The notes: generated by a model not told the origin, from the letters alone. A stretch of 58,202 bases of DNA from Vibrio mexicanus (GCF_001012815.1 NZ_JYJP01000108.1:1-58202), one strand, 5' to 3'. Shown: positions 8,102 to 18,564, numbered from the stretch's first letter. Made by a program: numbers and translations.

Positions 8102-11100
8102 TCAACGCTCATTTAAGTAGCTTCTAACTTTGTTACTGGTACTGGCTATACGGGCTAGAATGTCTTGGTGTTCGGTTTTATCTGCGTGATGTGCAACGTA
8201 GCTTGCAGTGCGCAGAACATCTCGCCAGCGTGGTTTTTTCGGCAACGTCTGCTCTAGGAAATATTTGTCCATGGTGCGGGTTTGCGCCGAGCTTCTATCG
8301 AGGTAAACGCTCCAAATCTTGCTTTGCTCTGCAAGTGTGACTTTTGAGCCACCTGTTGATTCCTGCCAAACCGTTAGTGAATCGTTCATGATGGTAACAA
8401 GGTTCTTACGGTATTCCGATTCTAGGCAAGCATTGTCTGTTTGTTCGAGATATGCCGCTGTTGAATGGGCGGCAGAAGAGACAGTAATCAGTATGTGCCA
8501 TTCAATATTTTGTGCGTGACCTGTCTTAAATAGCTGCGCAGAAACTGACTGTACCTTGCCGTCTTTGAAGTGAAGCTCAATTGTACTATGTCTAGATAGA
8601 TCTCTTTGCTCATCATTAGGGGCGGTGTGCTGGCTAAAGTTAAACGCTTGGCCATCTTGTTGTCGAATGAAGTCATTAATATCACAGCCTACTAACTCTT
8701 GGTATTCGACGCCAAAGGTCGTCAGTGCTGCTGGATTAGCAAAAGTCACTTGATTAAACGTGTTCACACTTAGGATCGCATCATCAATTTTTTCGAGCAA
8801 TTGCTGCATTCTCCCCTGACCAGCTTTGAGATGCGCCTCTGTTTCGAGGTGCTTCGCAACTTCTAGCTTGAGCAAGCGGTTCTCTTCCAAGTTCCTTTCT
8901 GCTTGATTCGCTTTTAGCAGATGGCTGACACGCGCCAGTAATTCATGCTGCAAGAACGGTTTGCGTAGGTAGTCGTCCACGCCAGATTCGAAGCTTTGTA
9001 GTAAGTCTTTCGTTTGCCCTTTTGCGGTTAGGAGTAAAATAGGCAGGCTTGACAGCCTTTCGTCTTCGCGAATTTTCTTTGCCATCGATAAACCACTGAT
9101 CTGCGGCATCATGAGATCAAGTATTATGAGGTCGACACGATTGTGATTCAGATAGTCCAAAGCTTGGTGCCCATCGGTAAACAGTATGACTTGATAATCC
9201 GCAAGGCTTAGCTGGTTATGGAGAACTTGAAGGTTAAGCATTTCATCGTCAACCACAAGTATCGTGCCTAGGCTAGATGCTCTCTGGCCTTCCTGATTAC
9301 TCTCAATGAGATCAGTTTCTAAATGACTCGCATAAGACGGCCATTGATAGTGGGTCGAATCAGGGCCTTCACACTGATGGTTTTCTTCAAGCTGTGCTTG
9401 GTCAATCAGTGGCAGATCGAAGCTAAAACAGCTTCCTTCACCAAGTTGGCTTTCTACCTTAAGCTGACCTCCCATCAATGTCACCAGCTGCGAAGATATA
9501 GCCAGGCCTAAGCCACTGCCATTCTTAGAGCGAGTGTTGCCTAGGTTCACCTGCGTGAAAGGATCGAAAATATCGTCATGATGGTCTGCTTCAATACCAA
9601 TTCCAGTATCGGTAACAGAGATAGCCACTTGCTGAGAGGAAGGCTGAGTTAATGCTACGGTAATCGTACCTGACTCGGTAAACTTAATCGCATTACTCAG
9701 TAAGTTGTGCACCACTTGCTCAAGTCGAATAGTATCGGCATAAGCAATCAGCTTTTCGGGTGGGGAAATTAACTCTACCTTTAATTCTTTATCGCCAAGT
9801 AATGATTGAGAAAGAGAGACAACGCTCTCCATGCTTCGTTTGACATCAACAGCACCGAGCTCGACTCTGAGCTTGTTGTTTTTGATCTTATGAAAATCGA
9901 GCAGATCATCGACGAGGTGAGAGAGTCGTTGAGCGCCGCTCAACATAATAGAAAGCTGCTGTTTTTGCTTTGTCTCAAGTGGGCCGGCTATGCCATCCAT
10001 CATAGATTGACCGATACCAATGACGCCTGTTAAGGGTGTTCGCAGTTCATGGGACGTATTGGCAAGAAACTCATCTTTGATTTTGTCGGCGTGGATTAAG
10101 GCACTATTTTGGTTGTCGATAAGCTCGACTTTCTCTTCTAACTGCTTATTTTTGTCGTTTATGACTTCTATCTGGCGTCGAACCGCTTTTGCCATGACGT
10201 CAAATCGTGAGGCCAAGCGTCCTATTTCATCTTTGCGGTGCGCGCCAACAATTGGTGGAAGAGTTTCCCCATAGGTCAATGATTCGGTAGCGTTCATCAA
10301 GGAATCAAGAGGTTGAGTTAGCGAGCGTGACAGCCAGTAGATCATGCCAACAACCACGGCGACAAACAGAGCGCCGATGAGAATGATTTGTTGGCCAAAC
10401 TTGCGGCTGGTTGCCTGAGCTTGACTCTCGTCTTGCTCCACCACGATCGACCAACGTAGATCACCGATATCTACAAATCCATAAGCGGACAGTACAGGCT
10501 CAAACACATAGTTGAATGTGCTCATGACACCCTCTTCGCCACTTTGCGCTCGTTTTATGGTTTCGAGATCAAGGCGAGTGGGTTGGGCATCCTCAATCTC
10601 ATTATCATAAAAAGAGGGAAGGGGATGCATCAGATCAGAAATTGCCTGAGACTGTTCATTAACGACATACACCTCAGTGGCTGGGCCGAGTTCACTCACC
10701 TCGGTGAGTAAGTGCGTGAGTGACTGGCTCGGCAGAACATAAATGATGTAACCCGATACTCGCGAATGGTTGTTCAGCGGCGAGATAAAATAGGCACTCA
10801 TCTGGTCGACAATAGGGTCGAAGCGAAAATCTGTAAAATGGCTGATTTCCTTGTCGGGATCACCATGAATTGCAGGGTCGTTGGAAGGAATGACTTGCTG
10901 CGCGCGGCTGAACGCTTCAGAAAGAGGGCTTTGACTAAACGTTGAACTGGTGAGATTACTGCCAAAATAAGCGTCTTTATTGTAGCTGTATAGCACCTGT
11001 CCATTTAGGTCGACGAGTAAGATATCACTAAATTCACTGCGCTCGATAAACTGACTGAACCCTGTGTTAAATCGATTGTGCACCTGCTCGTAACTGCCAG

Positions 11101-11485
11101 ATGTACCGGGAACCGTCATAGGCACAGATTTAAAATTCTTATGCTCTAAATAGCTTGTGCGCAGAATATTGGCAGCGGTTTCTGATTCTGGGGCAATCAA
11201 CCTAAATGCGTAGGGAAAGCCGTAGAACTGACTCATTGAATAGCTGACAAAGTCGGTGTCGCTGTGATGATAGATTTGCTGCTTTAGCGTTTCGATATGT
11301 TGATTAATAGCGGCACGTTTGGCTTGAGCCAATGAAAATAGGTTCTCATAAACCTGCTGTTGATTGCTTTTGATAAATGAAGAGTAAAAAACACTCGAAA
11401 TCAGCACCATAGGTGCGAGAGAGAGGAGCAAGAAGACCAGAATCAACTTGTTTCTAAAACTGATGTTTCGCAACTGACTGATCAA
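8102..11485 (-). CDS. Hybrid sensor histidine kinase (sensor-HAMP-HK-REC-PAS)
   Basis: An 1127-residue inner-membrane kinase. TM1 is at about residues 14-36 and TM2 at about 366-386, enclosing a periplasmic sensor of 330 residues that looks like a double-Cache domain. HAMP follows, then a HisKA domain with the phospho-acceptor H479 (SHELRTP), an HATPase domain (N-box LLSNAIKF; GLGLAI), and a receiver domain at about 741-860 with D790 in ILDLMMP. After the receiver come a PAS-like domain (about 890-990) and an unrecognised C-terminal helical region of about 100 residues. PAS after REC is an uncommon order. No HPt domain was seen, so a separate phosphotransfer partner is needed. The signal is unknown. 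The gene is intact and stands alone. Confidence 0.92.
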   Translation of the reverse strand: MISQLRNISFRNKLILVFLLLSLAPMVLISSVFYSSFIKSNQQQVYENLFSLAQAKRAAINQHIETLKQQIYHHSDTDFVSYSMSQFYGFPYAFRLIAPESETAANILRTSYLEHKNFKSVPMTVPGTSGSYEQVHNRFNTGFSQFIERSEFSDILLVDLNGQVLYSYNKDAYFGSNLTSSTFSQSPLSEAFSRAQQVIPSNDPAIHGDPDKEISHFTDFRFDPIVDQMSAYFISPLNNHSRVSGYIIYVLPSQSLTHLLTEVSELGPATEVYVVNEQSQAISDLMHPLPSFYDNEIEDAQPTRLDLETIKRAQSGEEGVMSTFNYVFEPVLSAYGFVDIGDLRWSIVVEQDESQAQATSRKFGQQIILIGALFVAVVVGMIYWLSRSLTQPLDSLMNATESLTYGETLPPIVGAHRKDEIGRLASRFDVMAKAVRRQIEVINDKNKQLEEKVELIDNQNSALIHADKIKDEFLANTSHELRTPLTGVIGIGQSMMDGIAGPLETKQKQQLSIMLSGAQRLSHLVDDLLDFHKIKNNKLRVELGAVDVKRSMESVVSLSQSLLGDKELKVELISPPEKLIAYADTIRLEQVVHNLLSNAIKFTESGTITVALTQPSSQQVAISVTDTGIGIEADHHDDIFDPFTQVNLGNTRSKNGSGLGLAISSQLVTLMGGQLKVESQLGEGSCFSFDLPLIDQAQLEENHQCEGPDSTHYQWPSYASHLETDLIESNQEGQRASSLGTILVVDDEMLNLQVLHNQLSLADYQVILFTDGHQALDYLNHNRVDLIILDLMMPQISGLSMAKKIREDERLSSLPILLLTAKGQTKDLLQSFESGVDDYLRKPFLQHELLARVSHLLKANQAERNLEENRLLKLEVAKHLETEAHLKAGQGRMQQLLEKIDDAILSVNTFNQVTFANPAALTTFGVEYQELVGCDINDFIRQQDGQAFNFSQHTAPNDEQRDLSRHSTIELHFKDGKVQSVSAQLFKTGHAQNIEWHILITVSSAAHSTAAYLEQTDNACLESEYRKNLVTIMNDSLTVWQESTGGSKVTLAEQSKIWSVYLDRSSAQTRTMDKYFLEQTLPKKPRWRDVLRTASYVAHHADKTEHQDILARIASTSNKVRSYLNER

Positions 11486-11644
11486 GTTGTACCTAGCTCC
11501 GTGGTGTAAGTGACAAGTTTGTAAGCCAGTTTTTATGAGCTACCGAGAACAATAAAGAAAAATCGTTAATATCGGCCTTATTTCTTGAACTGGTTCAAAT
11601 CAAAGCAAAAATAGGTTTGTACTCTGCAATAACAAGGAAAACGT

Positions 11645-12685
11645 ATGCAATCGAACAACCCTCCAAATCGTTCAAGGTCGGCGCTGGTTATTGGCTTTCC
11701 TGGGACTGAATTTACTGAGCAACAGTTGGCTTTTATTCGTGAACACCGTCCATTTGGTTTGATGATTACTCGTGAAAACATCGTTACCAAAAAACAGCTC
11801 GCGAACGTGATTCAAACCTTCAAAGAGGCGGTTGGAGAAGAGCTGGCGATGGTCACCACAGACCAAGAAGGTGGGCGTATCCAGTACCTTCAAGGCGAAG
11901 AGTGGCAGTGTTACCCAATCTACGGAGATTTTAAGGAGCTGGCCGATAAGGATTTGGATTTGGCGAGATTGGCGGCGTACGAGACTAGCCTTGCCATGGC
12001 GACAGAAATGGCCGAACTCGGATTTAATGCCAACTGTGGTCCTGTGTTGGACTTAGTGGTGAGCGGCGCCGATGCGGTGATGTCTAACCGCTGTTTCCAT
12101 CCCGACCCAAAAATCGCCGCGGAACTGGCAAAGGTTTATGTACAAGGCCATATGGATGCAGGCGTGATGCCAATGCTCAAGCATATCCCCGGTCATGGCC
12201 GTGCGACTGAGGACAGCCACAAAACACGACCTGTCATCGATGCGCCATTGAGTGAGTTGGACAAAACAGACTTCTACCCATTTACACAGCTCAATAACGC
12301 CCCAATGGCTATGGTCGCTCACTTAGTGATTTCTGAAGTTGACGATAAGCCCGCCTCTATTTCTGCGAAAACAGTGGAGTCTTTGATTCGCAAGCGCATA
12401 GGCTTCACTGGCAGTCTAATCTCCGATTGCGTCTATATGGAGAGTTTGAGGGGGCCGCTTGAGGAGCGCTGCAAACAGGTACAAGATGCTGGGGTGGATT
12501 TAGTGTTGTCATGTCATGGTGACGTCGAGGATTGGATTAAGTGGGAGAGCAATTTAAGACCACTTTCCCAAGAGAGCCTTGCGAGACTTGAGCGCTCTAT
12601 GCTGACGACAGCTGAGGAGAAGGTTGGCAATGATGTCGACATTAGTCGCTTGATGAAAAATGTGAATCTTGCGCTCGAAAGCTAG
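11645..12685 (+). CDS. Glycoside hydrolase family 3, NagZ-like beta-N-acetylhexosaminidase
   Basis: A 346-residue cytoplasmic enzyme with no signal peptide. The NagZ signature K-H-x-P-G-H-G-x5-D-S-H is present as KHIPGHGRATEDSH (residues about 179-192), carrying the Asp-His dyad used as general acid/base by this GH3 subgroup. The nucleophile Asp lies in LISDCVYMESL (NagZ: FSDDLSM). It starts at ATG 11645 with AAGGAAA upstream, and a terminator separates it from the ABC importer that follows. It probably removes terminal GlcNAc from imported oligosaccharides, or acts in murein recycling like NagZ. The neighbouring binding protein favours the first, which is inference. Confidence 0.88.
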   Translation: MQSNNPPNRSRSALVIGFPGTEFTEQQLAFIREHRPFGLMITRENIVTKKQLANVIQTFKEAVGEELAMVTTDQEGGRIQYLQGEEWQCYPIYGDFKELADKDLDLARLAAYETSLAMATEMAELGFNANCGPVLDLVVSGADAVMSNRCFHPDPKIAAELAKVYVQGHMDAGVMPMLKHIPGHGRATEDSHKTRPVIDAPLSELDKTDFYPFTQLNNAPMAMVAHLVISEVDDKPASISAKTVESLIRKRIGFTGSLISDCVYMESLRGPLEERCKQVQDAGVDLVLSCHGDVEDWIKWESNLRPLSQESLARLERSMLTTAEEKVGNDVDISRLMKNVNLALES

Positions 12686-12724
12686 TGAAAGCATAGGGAA
12701 CTATTTAGGAATACTTATCTATTT

Positions 12725-12760
12725 AAGCGCCATAACTGTGATGAGTATGGCGCTTTGTTA
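12725..12760 (+). terminator. Rho-independent terminator after the GH3 gene
   Basis: AAGCGCCATA and TATGGCGCTT form a perfect 10-bp stem around a 12-nt loop, followed by TGTT. It lies 40 bp after the GH3 stop and separates that gene from the ABC operon. Confidence 0.75.
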
Positions 12761-12973
12761 GTAAAGTGTAAATTTGACTTATTTTATTTAAAACAATTAC
12801 TTATATTCTATATTTACGTTTTTGACGCTAGTTTTACGAGTTTTTACTTTGCTGGTTTTGGATTACACATGCTTGAATGACCTTGAGCTGTAACACGCAG
12901 CCCAACTTGCTTACGCCCTCGGTAAGGAATTGGGCCACGATAATGAAAACAGAGAAATTCAAGGAACTGAAAA

Positions 12974-14667
12974 ATGACCATGAAGAGACTTCTTTTAACC
13001 TCGACCATCGCAAGTGCTTTAGCGGGTGCTGCAATGATGCCTTCGCTTGCTGCTGCAGATAACTCAGGTGCCACGAGTGAAAAATCGGTACTGAACATTG
13101 CACCGCGAATGAGAACCTCTTGGGTACGCAACTTTAACCCTTACAATAAAACGACTTTTCTACCGACAACCAACGAGTTTGTTTATGAGCCGTTGGCCAT
13201 TTACAACCTCATGCAGGGCGGTAAGGTCCACTATCGTTTGGCTGAGTCAATTGAATATGCAGACGATCTTAAATCGGTAACGTTCAAAATTCGTGATGGG
13301 GTGAAGTGGTCAGATGGTAAGCCATTTACGGCTAAAGATGTTCTATTTAGTTTCAATTTAATCAAAGAGCACGGTGCACTTGATAATCGCTCGATTTGGG
13401 AGCGTATTGACGGCATTGAACTGGTCGGCGAAAACTCGGTGAAATTCAGCTTACCCCAGCCTGATGGCGGGGCGGCTATCGAGATTGTTCAAGTACCTGT
13501 TGTGCCAGAGCACGTATGGAAAGATGTTGAAGAACCGGTCTCGTTTACTAATGAAAACCCGGTTGGCACTGGCCCAATGACGGAAATTGAGCGTTTTACG
13601 CCACGTCTTTACGTACAATGTCGAAACCCACACTATTGGGATAATGACAACCTACAAGTCGACTGTCTGCGTTTGCCACAGTTAGCAAATAATGACCAAG
13701 TACTGGCACTTGCCCAGCGCGGCGAGTTGGACTGGTTTGGTTCGTTCCTACCTGACATCGATAAAACTTACGTGGCTAGCGACCAAGACCACCATAAATA
13801 CTGGTTCCCGGCTGGATCCATGGTGGCATTTAACTTTAACCTAGCGTCTGACCATGAAGGCAACAATCAAGCGTTCAACAACGTTGATTTCCGCCGCGCA
13901 ATGTCCATGGTTATGGATCGCCAAGCGATGGTAAACATTGCAGGTTACGGTTACCCAACAATCAACGAATACCCGTCAGGTCTAGGCGCGGCGTACCACG
14001 TTTGGAATAACGATAAAGTTGATCAAGAGTTTGGTCAATACACCAAATACAACATTAAGGCTGCGAAGAAGTTACTTGCTGATGCAGGCTTTAAAGACAC
14101 GACAGGCGATGGTTATATTAACAATGCCGATGGCTCTAAGATTGAGTTCAACGTGATTGTGCCAAATGGTTGGACAGATTGGGTGAACACCGTTCAAATC
14201 GCTGTTGAAGGTATGCAAGAAGTAGGGGTGAACGCTAAAGTTCAAACTCCTGAGGCACCCGCTTGGACTGCCGCTCTGATTGATGGCAGCTACCAAGCCG
14301 CAATCAACTCGTACTTCCCAGGTATCACGCCGCACTACATGTTTAACACAGCGTTTAACAGTAGCCAAGAAGGGGCTTCACGCTTCTCTGCGACGAGATT
14401 TAATCAGCCAGAACTGGATAAGTTGCTAGATAGCTTCTACCTAACTATCGACAACAACAAGCAGCGCAAAGTGATGGATGACATTCAGCTAGTGGTTGCA
14501 GAGAACATGCCGTATGTACCTGTGTTCAACAACCCAATCTGGTATCAGTACAACGAGACTCGATTTGAAGGGTTCTTCAGTGCCGACAACCCAGTAGCGC
14601 GTCCACAGATACACCAGAAGTGCCTGAGCGTCTGCTGCACCTTCTGAGCATTAAACCGAAATCATAA
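12974..14667 (+). CDS. ABC importer binding protein, chitooligosaccharide-binding (CBP) paralogue (C-terminal frameshift)
   Basis: A periplasmic SBP family 5 protein with a signal peptide ending near SLAAA. Many blocks resemble the Vibrio chitin-oligosaccharide-binding protein (V. cholerae VC0620): WVRNFNPYNKTTF, FVYEPLAIYN, KWSDGKPFTAKDV, ENPVGTGPMT, PRLYVQCRNPHYWD, PNGWTDW. The frame breaks at the CC pair 14614-14615, so the raw ORF ends at 14647 with a foreign tail. One added C restores a family-typical end, PERLLHLLSIKPKS, stopping at 14667. It heads a five-gene operon with two permeases and two ATPases. The substrate may be chitobiose or another beta-linked oligosaccharide; true peptide binding is less likely given the CBP similarity. 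Confidence 0.88.
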
Positions 14668-14798
14668 TCGGCTCTTAACGCATTGGCCAAGCGAGTTGAC
14701 CCTTATTGTTCTCTCATTCCTCCAATAAGACACTTGCTTGGCCGCATTCAAGATAAAACTCATTACAACTAACTCCAGTATTACTTAGGGAGCGAGCT

Positions 14799-15775
14799 AT
14801 GGATTTCGTGCTTCGCCGCCTCGCCTTTTACGCATTGGCGTTTTTCTTCGCGGCTACGTTTAATTTTTTCTTGCCCAGGTTAATGCCAGGCGATCCGATC
14901 ATGGTTATGTTCGCATCGCAAGGTAACCCATTACCCGTAGAGAGCTTAGAGTCTCTAAAACAAACATTCGGCTTTGTCGACGGGCCGCTTTATCTTCAGT
15001 ACATCACTTACATAAAAAGCGTTTTTACTTGGGACTTAGGTGTGTCTGTTAAGTTCTACCCACTTCAAGTGAGTGAAGTTATCGGTCGTTCAATGATTTG
15101 GACACTCTTCTTAGTGGGTACATCTACCTTGATCAGCTTCTTCATCGGTTCAATCTCGGGCATCATCGCTGCTTGGAATCGCGGTAGTTGGTTAGATACG
15201 ATTCTGTCACCACTCTCTTTAGTGTTGCAGTCAATCCCTGCCGTTGTATTGGCACTCACCTTCATGTTTGTGTTCGGTGTCGCCCTAAATTGGTTCCCGT
15301 ATTCATACGCCTACAATATTGAGCTAGATCCCGCTTTATCGTGGGAATACATTTCGAGTGTCTTGCATCACGCCACCATGCCTATTATCTCGCTAGTGAT
15401 TGTCCAGATTGGCGGCTACTTGCTGACAATTCGTAATAACCTAATCAACTTACTTGGTGAGGACTACATAGTCATGGGACGTGCGAAAGGCATTTCTGAG
15501 CGACGAGTTATGTTCAATTACGGTGCGCGAAACGCCTTGCTTCCATCGATTACCGCGTTTGCCATGACCGTGGGAGTAGTGATGGGGGCTCGCTGATAAC
15601 TGAGGTAGTCTTCAACTATCCGGGATTAGGAAATACGCTATTTGAAGCGATAGTTGCTCGTGACTATCCGGTGATTCAAGGTCAGCTACTCATCATGACC
15701 ATTGCAATGCTGAGCGCAAACTTTGCCGCCGACCTTGCTTACGTTTATCTCGACCCACGACTACGCCGCGAATAA
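14799..15775 (+). CDS. Oligosaccharide/peptide ABC importer permease, DppB-type (frameshifted)
   Basis: An inner-membrane permease of the OppB/DppB family with about six membrane segments, starting with TM1 at residues 7-27. The inner-membrane ATPase contact loop (EAA motif) is seen as YIVMGRAKGISERRVMFNYG. The frame breaks in the G run 15584-15588. With six G instead of five it continues GGSLITEVVFNYPGLG, the canonical OppB segment, to a stop at 15775 (about 325 residues, normal length). It follows the binding-protein gene after about 130 bp and precedes the second permease by 12 bp. The break is very likely a sequencing error. Confidence 0.9.
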
Positions 15776-15787
15776 TAGGAAGTTATC

Positions 15788-16732
15788 ATGAAAGGATTTT
15801 TGAAATTATTGGGGCGCAATAAGAAAGTGGCGTTTGGCCTATCGATTGTGCTGTTCTACATCGGGATTGCATTGTCTTCATCGCTACTGACTGAGCATGA
15901 TGCGAACAAACGTGTTGCAAGGCCTCACCAAGCTCCAAGTGCTGAACATGTAATGGGTACTACGCGCATGGGGCGCGATGTTTATCATCAATTTATACAA
16001 GGCACCTCAACCTCGCTTGCTGTCGGTTTCAGTGCTGGGATCATTATCGTCATAGTTGGCACAGCGTTGGGGGTTTCAGCTGGCTACTTTGGCGGTAAAT
16101 TTGATGACATCGTTAACTTAGTGACCAACGTGGCGCTAGTAGTTCCGCAGTTGCCTTTGCTGTTGGTATTGGCTGCATTCATAGGTGAGGTGAGTCCGTT
16201 CACTATCGCCTTGATTATCGGCTTGACCAGTTGGGCATGGGGCGCACGTGTTACCCGAGCGCAAACATTGTCGATACGTAATAAGGAGTTCATTCAAGCC
16301 AGTGAACTGGCAGGTGAACCAGCTTGGCGAATCATATTTGTGGAGATATTGCCTAATCTATCATCCATCATCGGTTTGAACTTCCTCGGCTCGATTATCT
16401 TCACCATTATTACTCAGGCAACGATTGAATTCCTTGGCTTGGGCGACCCACTATCAGTCAGTTGGGGCACCATGCTTTATAACGCGCAAAACACATCCGC
16501 ATTGATCGTGGGCGCGTGGTGGGAAGTGTTAGTGCCGTGTGTGGCGATCGCAATACTGGGCGTAGGCTTGGCACTGCTCAACTTCGGTATTGATGAAATC
16601 TCCAACCCACGTTTACGTACCTTCACGGGTATGAAGAAATTCAAGCAACGCGTAAAACTGATCCAAGAGCGTAAGCGTCAGGCGAGAATGTCGCACCCTG
16701 ATCTCGATAAAAAGGATGCTATCTATGAGTAA
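15788..16732 (+). CDS. Oligosaccharide/peptide ABC importer permease, DppC-type
   Basis: A 314-residue inner-membrane protein of the OppC/DppC family. An N-terminal anchor (residues about 17-35) precedes the MGTTRMGRDVYHQFIQGTST block that opens OppC proteins. The EAA loop reads FIQASELAGEPAWRIIFVEILPN. It pairs with the upstream DppB-type permease. AGGAAGTT lies just before the start at 15788, and its end overlaps the first ATPase gene (ATGAGTAA), so translation is probably coupled. The reading frame is intact. Confidence 0.93.
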   Translation: MKGFLKLLGRNKKVAFGLSIVLFYIGIALSSSLLTEHDANKRVARPHQAPSAEHVMGTTRMGRDVYHQFIQGTSTSLAVGFSAGIIIVIVGTALGVSAGYFGGKFDDIVNLVTNVALVVPQLPLLLVLAAFIGEVSPFTIALIIGLTSWAWGARVTRAQTLSIRNKEFIQASELAGEPAWRIIFVEILPNLSSIIGLNFLGSIIFTIITQATIEFLGLGDPLSVSWGTMLYNAQNTSALIVGAWWEVLVPCVAIAILGVGLALLNFGIDEISNPRLRTFTGMKKFKQRVKLIQERKRQARMSHPDLDKKDAIYE

Positions 16733-17546
16733 TACATTAGAAATCAAAGACCTTTGCGTTGATTATTTACTAGAGGATGGCGAGTTCGCGGCGGTTAAGA
16801 ACGTGAATTTTCATATCAAGAAAGGCGAGATTTTCGGATTGGCAGGGGAGTCAGGTTGCGGGAAAAGCACCATCGCCTTTGCCATTAGTCGACTGCTTCA
16901 ACCGCCTGCGTATATTTCAGATGGCGAGATCCTGCTGAACGGTGAAGACACACTTACCATGACTGATAAGCAGGTGGCGGACATTCGCTGGAGCAAAGTC
17001 AGTATGGTGTTCCAGAGCGCGATGAACAGTTTGAACCCCGTGATTACGGTTGAAGAGCAGTTTCGCGACATGTTCAAGAAGCATCGTGGTTACAATCGCG
17101 AGCAGTCGGCTGAAAAAGCCCGCGAGTTGTTAAAGCTAGTAGGCATTGCCCCTGAACGTCTGTCGGATTATCCACATCAGTTCTCTGGTGGTATGCGTCA
17201 GCGCATTGTTATCGCTATAGGTCTAGCATTAAAACCTGACCTGCTGATTATGGACGAGCCGACAACAGCGTTGGATGTCGTGGTTCAGCGTGAAATATTG
17301 ATGCAAGTGCACGCCCTCAGAAAACAGTTCGGATTCTCGGTTTTATTCATTACTCATGACCTGAGTTTAATGACCCAGCTTTGTGACCGAATTGGTGTAA
17401 TGCTAAAAGGCGAACTGGTTGAGGTGGGGGCTTCAAGAGACATTCTAACCAACCCACAACATGCTTATACCAAGAAACTCTGGCAATCAATCCCAGCCGC
17501 TTTTGAGCAAAAAATGAAACAGAAAACTGAGGAGGCGACGGCATGA
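16725..17546 (+). CDS. ABC importer ATPase, DppD-type
   Basis: A 273-residue cytoplasmic ATPase with Walker A GESGCGKST, signature FSGGMRQR, Walker B LLIMDEPTTALD and the switch His in FITHDLSL. The start at 16725 is chosen because its ATG overlaps the upstream stop as ATGAGTAA and AGGATG lies before it; another in-frame ATG is 9 nt upstream. It ends with an ATGA overlap into the second ATPase gene. It is somewhat shorter than most OppD proteins (about 320) and lacks the longer C-terminal extension with the cysteine motif, as do some sugar-transporting members such as the Vibrio chitobiose system. That comparison is from memory. Confidence 0.93.
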   Translation: MSNTLEIKDLCVDYLLEDGEFAAVKNVNFHIKKGEIFGLAGESGCGKSTIAFAISRLLQPPAYISDGEILLNGEDTLTMTDKQVADIRWSKVSMVFQSAMNSLNPVITVEEQFRDMFKKHRGYNREQSAEKARELLKLVGIAPERLSDYPHQFSGGMRQRIVIAIGLALKPDLLIMDEPTTALDVVVQREILMQVHALRKQFGFSVLFITHDLSLMTQLCDRIGVMLKGELVEVGASRDILTNPQHAYTKKLWQSIPAAFEQKMKQKTEEATA

Positions 17547-18508
17547 TTAATCTAAACAGTGGCGATACCATAATCTCGGTTAAAGATATGGCCAAAACTT
17601 TCCATACAGGGAAGGGAGTTAAGAAAAAAGAAGTGAAAGCACTGCGTAATGTCAGCTTTGATCTCAAGAAAGGGCGAGCCATGGCGTTGGTTGGCGAAAG
17701 TGGTTCAGGAAAAAGTACAGTGGCGCGCTTGTTGACCAAAATGCACGACCATTGCAGCGGTGAGGTGCTGTTTAAAGGGCAAGACATCAGTGAAATCAAT
17801 ACTCGTCAAGCGCTGGTGGACTATCGAAAGCAGATTCAAATGATTTTCCAAGACCCGTATGGTTCGCTCAACCCTGCGCATACAATTTATCATCATATTG
17901 CTAGGCCGTTGCTGACTCACAAGCATGTAAAGAATCATGCGGAAGCGAAAGTTCGCGTAAATGAGTTGCTTGAAATGGTTGAGCTTGATGCAGAGTCTAC
18001 AGCACCAAAATTTCCACATCAGCTCTCTGGTGGTCAAAGGCAGCGTGTCTCTATCGCGCGAGCCGTTGCGGTTGGAGCAGAAGTGATTTTAGCGGATGAA
18101 CCAACGTCTATGTTGGATGTCTCCATCCGATTGGACGTGTTGGATCTACTCAAACGATTGAAAGACGAGCAAGGGTTTACTTTTCTCTACATCACACACG
18201 ATATTGCTACAGCGCGTTATTTTGCAGAAGAGATTGCCATCATGTACCAAGGGCAGATTGTGGAGTACGGCGATACTGGCAGTGTGATTGATAATCCTCA
18301 GCATCCTTATACCAAGTTACTGTTGTCTGCGATCCCAAATCCTTATGTGAGCTTTGAAGAGGCAACAGAAACAGGTGCTGAGTTATTGGCAAAAGCGAAT
18401 CAAATCCGCGAAGCCAGTTTTGAACCTGTCTCTACCTATCACCAGTTCAAAGGCAATCACTTCTACGGTGCGATGGAAAAAGACTTAGGCGACCTAATTA
18501 ATTTGTAG
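17543..18508 (+). CDS. ABC importer ATPase, DppF-type
   Basis: A 321-residue ATPase with Walker A GESGSGKST, signature LSGGQRQR, Walker B VILADEPTSMLD and switch His in YITHDIAT. It partners the upstream ATPase as the nucleotide-binding pair of the importer. Its ATG overlaps the preceding stop codon (ATGA), marking tight translational coupling. It is the last gene of the operon and is followed 20 bp later by a strong terminator. The C-terminal region after residue 250 carries the usual oligopeptide/dipeptide transporter extension (PNPYVSFEEA). Confidence 0.93.
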   Translation: MINLNSGDTIISVKDMAKTFHTGKGVKKKEVKALRNVSFDLKKGRAMALVGESGSGKSTVARLLTKMHDHCSGEVLFKGQDISEINTRQALVDYRKQIQMIFQDPYGSLNPAHTIYHHIARPLLTHKHVKNHAEAKVRVNELLEMVELDAESTAPKFPHQLSGGQRQRVSIARAVAVGAEVILADEPTSMLDVSIRLDVLDLLKRLKDEQGFTFLYITHDIATARYFAEEIAIMYQGQIVEYGDTGSVIDNPQHPYTKLLLSAIPNPYVSFEEATETGAELLAKANQIREASFEPVSTYHQFKGNHFYGAMEKDLGDLINL

Positions 18509-18527
18509 TTGTTCCGGTTACACGACC

Positions 18528-18564
18528 AAAGCGCCACTTATTCGATTAAGTGGCGCTTTTTTTG
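18528..18564 (+). terminator. Rho-independent terminator of the ABC operon
   Basis: AAGCGCCACTTA-TTCGAT-TAAGTGGCGCTT is a 12-bp perfect stem with a 6-nt loop, followed by a run of T. It ends the binding protein-permease-ATPase operon. Confidence 0.9.
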
